From JABABD01 sp965530995 (GTDB lineage Bacteria; Bacteroidota; Bacteroidia; Flavobacteriales; Flavobacteriaceae), in assembly GCA_965530995.1 (NCBI GenBank), contig CBESOB010000182.1, positions 1-5,760 on the forward strand: a stretch of 5,760 nt of DNA. The letters are read 5' to 3'. Below the pieces are notes generated by a model that was not told where the DNA came from, searched no databases, and saw only the letters and a program-made list of their open reading frames with translations. Every line of letters starts with the position of its first letter. Within the stretch, counting starts at the first letter, position 1. Below are positions 1 to 5,562 of this stretch, one piece after another. The position numbers and the translations under genes were made by a program.

Positions 1-1093
1 GTGCTTTTAGTATTCCGTCTTGGTTTATACTATAGGTTGTTTTAGTGAAAGGGCTTTCAAGGGTGTATTCAAAACCGATATTTGTTTTATTGAAAATAGC
101 CATCAGTGTTTTATCTTTTGAATGGTGTATATCCAAAGCTTGATTGAATCCAGTCTCGTTTTCTAATAAATGTTTTAAATCTCCATAGCTCGTTTTCCTG
201 AAAAGGGCGAATGCGGTCTGTTTGATCATAAGATCATCATCTTCAAGGAAGGCAATGCCATCCGTTGAATTGCTCTCGGTAAATTGAAGGAATCCCCACT
301 TTTCAGGTTCATGCATATTGATGACTTTCTGGTTGCTCCAAACCCAATTGTATTCCTTTAGATAGTTATCATCTATTTTTTTCCGATAGTATTTTCCATT
401 CACAAGGTCATGATCCCATTCTACCCTTGAGAAATTAATACGCCATTGCTCACCGTCTTTTGGGTAGTTTTTCGCATTCTGTTTCATTGAAACAAATGGA
501 TGTAGTGGGATAGCCATCTCAACAGTCCATAGTGAATCAATATCGGAAGGGTCATTGAGCGTTCCTTTAATTTTAATCGCCGTTTTCAGATCATCAAGAT
601 TCCAATTAAAATCGGCATTTCCGCCAACCCGATATGGTTTATCCAAGAAAAGGTCCCAGACCGTATTCAAAGCGTTGATCTCAATTTCACCGTAACTACT
701 TCCAGAATTAAAAGGGTCTACAAACACTTCAAAATCGTTATTATAAAAGATAACCGTATCTCGTTGTTTCAGATAACCCCAGATATGTGGTTCTTCCATT
801 TCGGCATACACATATAGGTTCGTATCATCCCACAACATCTTGACCTGGGTGTCGAATCGTGGCTGTTTTACACCTTCGATATCGATGAATTTATCGGTAT
901 ATTCGGCCTTCTTCCAAGATGACTCATTAGCAATTCCATCGATTATTATGCTCTCATCTGTTTTAGAAACGATATAGTGTTTAGGCACGACGACATCATT
1001 CGTCACATCAACCAAAATACGAGGGTGTCCCCCCTTTTCCTGTTTACCGGAAAAACAAATCAATAGGAATATAATGAGTACTGTGTATTTCAT
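1..1093 (-). CDS. CBM9-like carbohydrate-binding exported protein (3' end cut by window edge)
   Basis: I read 364 codons from the ATG at 1093 leftwards with no stop before the window ends, so the C-terminus is missing. Residues 3-15 are a short hydrophobic segment after MK, which suggests export by Sec. The body looks like the family 9 carbohydrate-binding-like fold (CBM9_2/DOMON-like): IDGIANESSW (51-60), VKMLWDDTNLYVYAEM (84-99) followed by HIW, YNNDFEVFVDP (117-127), YGEIEINALNTVWD (134-147), WTVEMAIP (189-196), WRINFSRVEW (217-226), and a late EKWGFLQF (264-271). These are the conserved aromatic and acidic positions of this family, common in flavobacterial cell-envelope proteins. Ligand is unknown. 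The ATG directly follows the trpB stop codon (TAAATG), so it is very probably translated from the trp mRNA, where trpA would be expected. The N-terminal ...CFSGKQEK resembles a lipoprotein signal but has Gly where a lipidated Cys might be; Cys13 is the only cysteine nearby. Family call fairly sure; biological role unknown. Confidence 0.85.
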   Translation of the reverse strand, partial: MKYTVLIIFLLICFSGKQEKGGHPRILVDVTNDVVVPKHYIVSKTDESIIIDGIANESSWKKAEYTDKFIDIEGVKQPRFDTQVKMLWDDTNLYVYAEMEEPHIWGYLKQRDTVIFYNNDFEVFVDPFNSGSSYGEIEINALNTVWDLFLDKPYRVGGNADFNWNLDDLKTAIKIKGTLNDPSDIDSLWTVEMAIPLHPFVSMKQNAKNYPKDGEQWRINFSRVEWDHDLVNGKYYRKKIDDNYLKEYNWVWSNQKVINMHEPEKWGFLQFTESNSTDGIAFLEDDDLMIKQTAFALFRKTSYGDLKHLLENETGFNQALDIHHSKDKTLMAIFNKTNIGFEYTLESPFTKTTYSINQDGILKA

Positions 1094-2278
1094 TTATAGC
1101 TTAAAATGATTGATATAGGTGTCTAGATCCTTATCCCCACGACCAGATAAACTAATGACTACAATGTCATCTGGATCGAATGTTCTGTGTTCAAAAATAG
1201 CCAATGCATGACTGGTTTCAATAGCCGGAATAATGCCTTCCAGCTGGGCTAATTCAAGACCAGCGGTCATGGCTTCATCATCTGTTGCCGAATAGAATTC
1301 ACCACGTCCAGAAGTATATAAATGCGAGTGCAACGGACCAACGCCCGGATAATCCAATCCTGCAGAAATAGAGTAGGGCTCGGTTATTTGTCCATCTGTG
1401 GTCTGCATTAAAAGGGTTTTACATCCATGAATGATACCTTCTTTACCAAGTACCGATGTTGCCGCACTTTCGCCAGAGTGAATCCCTTTTCCTGCGGCTT
1501 CCACAGCGATGATGCCAACGTCTTCATTTTCCAGAAAATGATAATAGGTTCCGGCGGCATTACTCCCTCCACCAATACAAGCGACGACATAATCTGGATG
1601 TTCACGACCTTCTTTTTCTTGTAATTGCCATTTTATTTCTTCTGAAATTATCGATTGAAACTTGGTGACCATATCCGGATACGGATGCGGCCCAATAGCC
1701 GAACCTATTATGTAATGCGTGTTTACAGGATTATTGATCCAATCACGAATCGCTTCATTCGTGGCGTCTTTTAAGGTGCGGCTGCCAGATAATGCAGGAA
1801 CCACTTTGGCTCCTAACATTTTCATCCGCGCTACATTTGGTGCCTGTCTCGCGATATCGATCTCTCCCATATACACAATACATTCCATACCCATAAGGGC
1901 GCAAACCGTTGCTGTCGCTACACCATGCTGACCTGCTCCAGTTTCAGCAATGATCCGTGTTTTACCCAAGCGTTGGGCCATGAGAATTTGCCCAATAGTA
2001 TTGTTGATCTTATGCGCTCCTGTATGGTTGAGGTCTTCTCGCTTTAAGTATACCTTAGTGTTGTACTTTTTGGACAATCGCTTCGCAAAATAAAGCGGGG
2101 ATGGGCGCCCAACATAATCTTTAAGTAGTTGGTTGAATTCTTTTTGGAAGTCAGGTTCTGCCATGATTTTCAAATAGTTCTGCCGCAGTTCCTCTACATT
2201 TGGATAGAGCATTTCTGGAATGTAAGAACCTCCAAATTCTCCGTAATAGCCTTTTTCGTTTATGTGGTAATTTTCCAT
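1094..2278 (-). CDS. trpB: Tryptophan synthase beta chain
   Basis: This 394-residue protein catalyses the last step of tryptophan synthesis, the PLP-dependent condensation of indole with L-serine; it normally works as an alpha2-beta2 complex with TrpA in the cytoplasm. The family signature is complete: N-terminal GYYGEFGGSYIPE (10-22), the PLP-lysine motif HTGAHKINN with Lys90, the catalytic glutamate in AETGAGQHG (Glu112), the phosphate-binding loop GGGSNA (236-241), and the C-terminal SLSGRGDKD with Ser378 near the pyridine nitrogen. Length and start are typical of the TrpB1 type that pairs with TrpA. The start ATG lies 13 nt beyond the edge of a palindromic element (2292-2387) that separates it from trpF; no strong Shine-Dalgarno is visible. 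Its stop codon TAA touches the ATG of the CBM9-like gene. No trpA is visible within the window, which is unusual because trpA normally follows directly. Confidence 0.98.
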   Translation of the reverse strand: MENYHINEKGYYGEFGGSYIPEMLYPNVEELRQNYLKIMAEPDFQKEFNQLLKDYVGRPSPLYFAKRLSKKYNTKVYLKREDLNHTGAHKINNTIGQILMAQRLGKTRIIAETGAGQHGVATATVCALMGMECIVYMGEIDIARQAPNVARMKMLGAKVVPALSGSRTLKDATNEAIRDWINNPVNTHYIIGSAIGPHPYPDMVTKFQSIISEEIKWQLQEKEGREHPDYVVACIGGGSNAAGTYYHFLENEDVGIIAVEAAGKGIHSGESAATSVLGKEGIIHGCKTLLMQTTDGQITEPYSISAGLDYPGVGPLHSHLYTSGRGEFYSATDDEAMTAGLELAQLEGIIPAIETSHALAIFEHRTFDPDDIVVISLSGRGDKDLDTYINHFKL

Positions 2279-2291
2279 ATTTTAATATTAT

Positions 2292-2387
2292 TGTCATTGC
2301 GAAACTTTTGAAAAAAGTTGTGGCAATCTGCTTCAAATAAAGAGATTACCACGTCGCCCCGAAGCATCGGGACTCCTCGTAATGACA
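2292..2387. repeat. Bipartite palindromic (BIME-like) element at the trpF-trpB junction
   Basis: This 96-bp element begins TGTCATTGCGA (2292-2302) and ends TCGTAATGACA (2377-2387). Unit A on the plus strand (2292-2329) has stem ATTGC/GCAAT around a perfect 7-bp hairpin AACTTTT/AAAAGTT (2303-2319). A 13-nt linker follows (2330-2342). Unit B on the minus strand (2387-2343) has stem ATTAC/GTAAT around a hairpin with arms CCCGA/TCGGG and a TGCT loop. It contains the trpF stop codon (TGA, 2335-2333) and encodes the last 17 residues of TrpF; the other half is the untranslated gap before trpB. It shares both ends, the GTGGCAATCT and AGATTACCAC cores and the linker length with the copy inside trpF, while the inner hairpins differ. 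No T-run follows on the transcribed strand, so it does not look like an intrinsic terminator for the operon. Confidence 0.9.
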
Positions 2388-3079
2388 TTTTTTTTAAATT
2401 CCGTTAATAACTCTATATTCTTCAATCCTGGTTCAATTTCAAATCTACTATTCACATCTATAGCATAACAGAACTTAGAAGCATTACTTTTCAAGAACTT
2501 TTTTAAGTTTTCAGTTTCTCGTAATCCAATGCCGCCACTTAATAAAAAGGGCTTATTAGATGGGTATCCGTTTAATAAATCCCAATCGAACATATATCCG
2601 TTGCCGCCTGGTAATTTCCCTTTTGTGTCAAATAGATAGTAATCACAAACGGCTTCATAATCTTCGAGAACTGAAAAGTCGAAGCTGTCTTTGATTGAAA
2701 ATACTTTGATGATTTTAATTGAAATGTCATTGCGAATCACGCTTTTTGGCGTGATGTGGCAATCTTTATCTTTTGATGAGATTACCACGTCGCTTCGCTC
2801 CTCGTAATGACACTTCAATTCCCTGCAAAACTCTGGTGTTTCTTGCCCATGTAACTGAACGGCTTGAAGATCGTACTTTTCTATTTTGTCCAATACGAAT
2901 TGAATCGAAGCATCAACAAAAACACCCACTTTCTTTATCGAATCTGGCAATTCAGGAATATCACCATCAAAAAAGCGTGAGGATTTTTCATAAAAGATGA
3001 ACCCAAGATAGTCTGGTTGCAATGCTGAAACATCTAAGATGTTATCCTGGTATTTCATGCCACAGACTTTTAGTTTCAT
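2333..3079 (-). CDS. trpF: Phosphoribosylanthranilate isomerase with in-frame repeat insertion
   Basis: TrpF converts N-(5-phosphoribosyl)anthranilate to CdRP by an Amadori rearrangement on a TIM barrel. I start it at the ATG giving MKLKVCGMKY, the normal family N-terminus; a GTG at 3115 overlapping the trpC stop would add 12 residues (total 260) and is less likely. With 248 residues it is long for the family (about 200-220). Visible motifs: catalytic Cys6 in KVCGM, QLHG (75-78), catalytic Asp151 in LFDT, PGGNG (157-161), LSGGIG (180-185), AIDVNSRFE (206-214). The excess length is explained by two repeats: residues 90-118 (CHYEERSDV... to RND) are encoded by a palindromic element at 2725-2812, and residues 232-248 (VITRSPDASGRRGNLFI) by another at 2292-2387. 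The internal insert falls between helix 4 (PEFCRELK) and strand 5 (IKIIKVFS), away from the active-site face, and all catalytic motifs remain, so I expect a working enzyme. Confidence 0.95.
   Translation of the reverse strand: MKLKVCGMKYQDNILDVSALQPDYLGFIFYEKSSRFFDGDIPELPDSIKKVGVFVDASIQFVLDKIEKYDLQAVQLHGQETPEFCRELKCHYEERSDVVISSKDKDCHITPKSVIRNDISIKIIKVFSIKDSFDFSVLEDYEAVCDYYLFDTKGKLPGGNGYMFDWDLLNGYPSNKPFLLSGGIGLRETENLKKFLKSNASKFCYAIDVNSRFEIEPGLKNIELLTEFKKNVITRSPDASGRRGNLFI
2725..2812. repeat. Bipartite palindromic (BIME-like) element inside the trpF coding sequence
   Basis: This 88-bp element has ends TGTCATTGCGA (2725-2735) and TCGTAATGACA (2802-2812). Unit A, plus strand (2725-2765): stem ATTGC/GCAAT enclosing a perfect 7-bp hairpin ATCACGC/GCGTGAT (2736-2755). 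Linker of 13 nt (2766-2778), the same length as in the copy at 2292-2387. Unit B, minus strand (2812-2779): stem ATTAC/GTAAT enclosing GCGAAGC (2798-2792), a sequence known to form an exceptionally stable DNA mini-hairpin. It is read through by trpF in the one frame without stops, adding residues 90-118 and about 30 codons net. The complementarity of the ends continues 7 bp outward into flanking trpF sequence (AATTGAA at 2717-2723, TTCAATT at 2814-2820) with one mismatch. Since the 88-bp core is not a multiple of three, the true insertion must include about two more bases. Confidence 0.92.
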
Positions 3080-3111
3080 TTTCTCAATACAATTTTTTCG
3101 TTCCTCAAAAA

Positions 3112-3912
3112 TCACTCGAAGTGACTTTGTTTGTTTAGCGTTTCTATAAATTTCTTGGCACTTGAACCTGGGTCATCCGTTTTCATGAAATTCTCTCCAA
3201 TAAGAAAACCCTTGTAACCATAGGGTTGTAATTCTTTAATGGCATTAACCGAACTGATACCACTTTCTGATACCTTAACGAAATCATTTGGTATCAGGCC
3301 GCTTAAAGTTTTACTTGTTTCCAAGCTGATTTCAAATGTTTTTAAGTTGCGATTATTGACTCCTAGCATATCCAAGCTTGGCATAATAGCTTTATGTAAT
3401 TCTTCTTCATTGTGGACTTCTAATAAGACATCCAAATTTAAGGATTTGGCCAATTCGGAGAATAGTTTGATCTCTTCTCGTGTCAAAATTGCCGCAATCA
3501 ATAATATCACATCTGCGCCATAAGCTTTTGCTTCCAATATTTGATATTCGTCAATAATAAATTCCTTACGAAGTAATGGTAAATGACAACTGGCCCTAGC
3601 GGTCAGCAAATCGTCAAGCGAGCCACCAAAATATTTTCCATCGGTGAGAACAGACATACCACTTACCCCAGCATCTTCATAGCCTTTAGCGACATCAAAG
3701 ACATTAAGATCATTATTAATAACTGACTTTGAAGGGGAGCGTCGCTTGTGTTCAGCAATTATTCCAGACGAACTGTTTCGTAAATTATTAGCCATAGAAA
3801 CAGTGTCACGATCAAACAGAACAGATCGCTCTAAATGCGATATCGCAATGAGTTGTTTGCGAAGACCAATTTCTTTCCGTTTGTCCTTGACTATTTTATC
3901 TAATATGGTCAT
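3112..3912 (-). CDS. trpC: Indole-3-glycerol phosphate synthase
   Basis: TrpC closes the indole ring: it converts CdRP to indole-3-glycerol phosphate with loss of CO2 and water, on a TIM barrel with an N-terminal helical extension (MTILDKIVKDKRKEI). Signature residues are in place: Glu54 and Lys56 in the EHKRRSPSK motif (54-62), the general acid Lys116 in LLRKEFI, Glu165 in LLEVH, the NNRNL motif (186-190), SESGIS (215-220) with Glu216 and Ser217, and the phosphate-binding IGENFM (238-243). Its 266 residues match monofunctional bacterial enzymes; it is not fused to TrpF as in enterobacteria. The ATG overlaps the trpD stop by 4 nt (ATGA), indicating translational coupling. The stop TGA lies 32 nt before the chosen trpF start. 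No repeats or disruptions are seen in this gene. Confidence 0.98.
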   Translation of the reverse strand: MTILDKIVKDKRKEIGLRKQLIAISHLERSVLFDRDTVSMANNLRNSSSGIIAEHKRRSPSKSVINNDLNVFDVAKGYEDAGVSGMSVLTDGKYFGGSLDDLLTARASCHLPLLRKEFIIDEYQILEAKAYGADVILLIAAILTREEIKLFSELAKSLNLDVLLEVHNEEELHKAIMPSLDMLGVNNRNLKTFEISLETSKTLSGLIPNDFVKVSESGISSVNAIKELQPYGYKGFLIGENFMKTDDPGSSAKKFIETLNKQSHFE

Positions 3913-4901
3913 TTACTCAATTCTTGTAATGTTTGTAATGCCTTAAGACCTTTGCCTGAAAGCAGTGATTCTTTGGCCAGTTCGAACCCTTGTATTGGTT
4001 CCAGATTTTTAGCTGTTGCTATAGCCATACCAGCATTGGCACAAACCACATTGTTTTGTGCTTCAGTGCCTTTGCCACTAATGACATCGACAAATATCTT
4101 CGCTGCGTCTTCCACTGAATTGCCTCCATAAATATCCTGTTGTGTTAAAGTTGCAACGCCAAAATCGATAGGTGACAGAATACTTTCCGATGCGTTTCTG
4201 ATGGCTTTTGTATCTCCTGTAAGTGATATTTCATCATAACCATCAAGCGCATGAAGAATGGTATAGTTTTTATCAGTCTTTTGATATAGATAACCATACA
4301 ATCGTTGCAATTCCAGATTAAAGACACCAACCAATTGGTTCTTCGGAAATGCGGGATTCACCATTGGGCCGAGCATATTGAAAAAAGTCTTGACGCCTAG
4401 TTCTCTTCTTATAGGGGCTACATTTTTCATGGCTGGATGGAATAGTGGCGCATGCAATACACATATACCTGCCTTGTCTATGGATCTTTCTAGAAATTCG
4501 CTATCGTTCGTAAATTTAATACCTAAATACTCCATGACGTTACTCGATCCGCAGGACGAGGACACGCCGTAATTTCCGTGTTTGGCAACGTGTAGGCCAG
4601 CTCCTGCAGTCACGAATGAGGAAAGCGTTGATATATTAAAAGTATCCTTGCCATCACCTCCAGTCCCACATAGATCAATAGGATTATACGCTGATAATTC
4701 TACAGGAATACAAAGTTCGAGTAAGGCATCACGAAATCCTTCAAGCTCTTCCAAAGTGATACTACGCATCATATACACCGTGAGAAAAGATGCTATTTGA
4801 CTTTGGTTATACTCCCCTTCAGAAATATTTACCAATACCTGTTTCGCCTCTTCCTTGGAAATGACTTCGTGGTTTATGAGTCTATTTAGTAGATCTTTCA
4901 T
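3909..4901 (-). CDS. trpD: Anthranilate phosphoribosyltransferase
   Basis: TrpD transfers phosphoribose from PRPP to anthranilate. I choose the ATG at 4901 (MKDLLNRLINHEVIS, 330 residues), the usual family start; an ATG at 4910 would add only MTN and lies inside the palindromic element at 4905-4989, so it is probably fortuitous. Motifs (numbered from 4901): the PRPP loop CGTGGDGKDTFN (78-89), KHGN (107-110), SSSCGSSNVME (114-124), the anthranilate-binding RRELGVKTFFNMLGP (165-179), and the metal-binding DE in GYDEIS. A helical N-terminal domain precedes the alpha/beta domain, as in family members. It overlaps trpC by 4 nt downstream. Upstream it is separated from trpG by about 92 nt, nearly all repeat; an 8-bp hairpin in that repeat ends 7 nt before the start codon on the mRNA and could affect initiation. 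Confidence 0.97.
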   Translation of the reverse strand: MKDLLNRLINHEVISKEEAKQVLVNISEGEYNQSQIASFLTVYMMRSITLEELEGFRDALLELCIPVELSAYNPIDLCGTGGDGKDTFNISTLSSFVTAGAGLHVAKHGNYGVSSSCGSSNVMEYLGIKFTNDSEFLERSIDKAGICVLHAPLFHPAMKNVAPIRRELGVKTFFNMLGPMVNPAFPKNQLVGVFNLELQRLYGYLYQKTDKNYTILHALDGYDEISLTGDTKAIRNASESILSPIDFGVATLTQQDIYGGNSVEDAAKIFVDVISGKGTEAQNNVVCANAGMAIATAKNLEPIQGFELAKESLLSGKGLKALQTLQELSK

Positions 4902-4904
4902 ATT

Positions 4905-4989
4905 TGTCATTCCGCACTTGATGCGGAATCTATTTGTTTATACTTCGATTTATAATGGATTCCGTCTCGAATACTCGGGAAGGAATGAC
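4905..4989. repeat. Bipartite palindromic element filling the trpG-trpD gap (GTCATTCC type)
   Basis: The ends are TGTCATTCC (4905-4913) and GGAATGAC (4982-4989). Left unit, plus strand (4905-4931): a perfect 8-bp hairpin ATTCCGCA/TGCGGAAT with loop CTTGA (4909-4929). Right unit, minus strand (4989-4957): arms ATTCC/GGAAT, one mismatch, then TCTCGA/TCGGGA with loop ATAC (4959-4986). The linker is about 25 nt and AT-rich. The four ATTCC/GGAAT arms can pair either as two neighbouring hairpins or as a long cruciform. The layout matches the two trpF-associated elements (outer GTCATT, inner AATCT), with CC/GG replacing GC/GC, so it appears to be a second subfamily. It starts 4 nt after the trpG stop and ends 3 nt before the trpD ATG. 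No T-run follows it on the transcribed strand. Confidence 0.85.
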
Positions 4990-4993
4990 CGTC

Positions 4994-5560
4994 TTAACTG
5001 TTCAGCCAGTTCTTCAAAATTTGTTTCCCGTTTGGTGTGAGGACCGACTCCGGATGATATTGCACTCCTTTTACGTCGTATTCTTTATGTCTTAAAGACA
5101 TGATCTGTCCGTTCTCATCGAACGATGTTGCTTCTAATACATCAGGTAAATCATTGTCTACAACCCAAGAATGGTAACGACCAACAAGGAAGGATTCCCC
5201 TAAGCCATTAAATAATGATTCATCACTAACACACGTCGTCACATTGGTTGCAACGCCATGAAAGACCTCATCTAGATTAATTAAGGATCCTCCAAATACT
5301 TCACCAATGGCTTGTTGTCCTAAGCAAACGCCTAGAATACTTTTTGTCGAAGCGTATTTTTTTATAATGTCTTTCAATAAACCTGCTTCGTCGGGAATAC
5401 CTGGGCCAGGAGACAAGACTATCTTTTCGAATGGTTGCACCTCATCCAAAGTGAGTTTGTCATTTCTTTTTACAGTGACATCACAATCAAGATCCTCAAG
5501 ATAATGCACCAAATTGTATGTAAAGCTATCGTAATTATCGATGACCAGTACTTTTTTCAT
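4994..5560 (-). CDS. trpG: Anthranilate synthase component II (glutamine amidotransferase)
   Basis: TrpG hydrolyses glutamine and passes ammonia to TrpE for anthranilate synthesis. It is a class I amidotransferase of 188 residues, typical length. Motifs: NYDSFTYN (9-16), LSPGPGIPDEAG (49-60), nucleophile Cys79 in LGVCLGQQ, RYHS (128-131), and the catalytic His169 and Glu171 in VQYHPES. I start at the ATG at 5560 (MKKVLVIDNYD); a TTG two codons upstream overlaps the trpE stop and is unlikely. The gene begins 2 nt after the trpE stop, consistent with coupled expression of the two subunits. In some bacteria this subunit also serves PabB; no pabB is seen here, so dual use cannot be judged. Its TAA stop is followed after 4 nt by a palindromic element. 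Confidence 0.97.
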   Translation of the reverse strand: MKKVLVIDNYDSFTYNLVHYLEDLDCDVTVKRNDKLTLDEVQPFEKIVLSPGPGIPDEAGLLKDIIKKYASTKSILGVCLGQQAIGEVFGGSLINLDEVFHGVATNVTTCVSDESLFNGLGESFLVGRYHSWVVDNDLPDVLEATSFDENGQIMSLRHKEYDVKGVQYHPESVLTPNGKQILKNWLNS

Positions 5561-5562
5561 AA

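Noticed and set aside
2151..2336. Small ORF MKQIATTFFKSF... starting in the repeat and overlapping the trpB start
   Set aside because: It is a shadow frame: the first part is repeat sequence and the rest is trpB read out of frame.
2292..2395. Intrinsic terminator at the trpF-trpB junction (hairpin plus eight Ts at 2388-2395)
   Set aside because: The T-run follows the hairpin only on the plus strand, opposite to all genes; on the transcribed strand it is the A-rich codons of the TrpF Lys-Lys-Asn end. No T-run follows the element in the direction of transcription.
2773..3000. Plus-strand ORF starting in the repeat inside trpF (MMRLPRRFAPRND...)
   Set aside because: It is antisense to trpF with no domain or start signal; the N-terminus is just the repeat read on the other strand.
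3080..3115. GTG start at 3115 for trpF, overlapping the trpC stop (GTGA)
   Set aside because: The extra residues MIFEERKNCIEK precede the normal TrpF start MKLKVCG and resemble nothing in the family. It remains possible because of the coupling-like overlap, but the ATG at 3079 is favoured.
4145..4330. Small minus-strand ORF within trpD
   Set aside because: It lies wholly within the well-supported trpD in another frame and has no recognisable features.
2292..4989. CRISPR array or tRNA-like cloverleaf from the repeated elements
   Set aside because: There are only three irregularly placed copies with internal inverted symmetry and no equal spacers; the folds have no anticodon arm, T-loop or CCA end.
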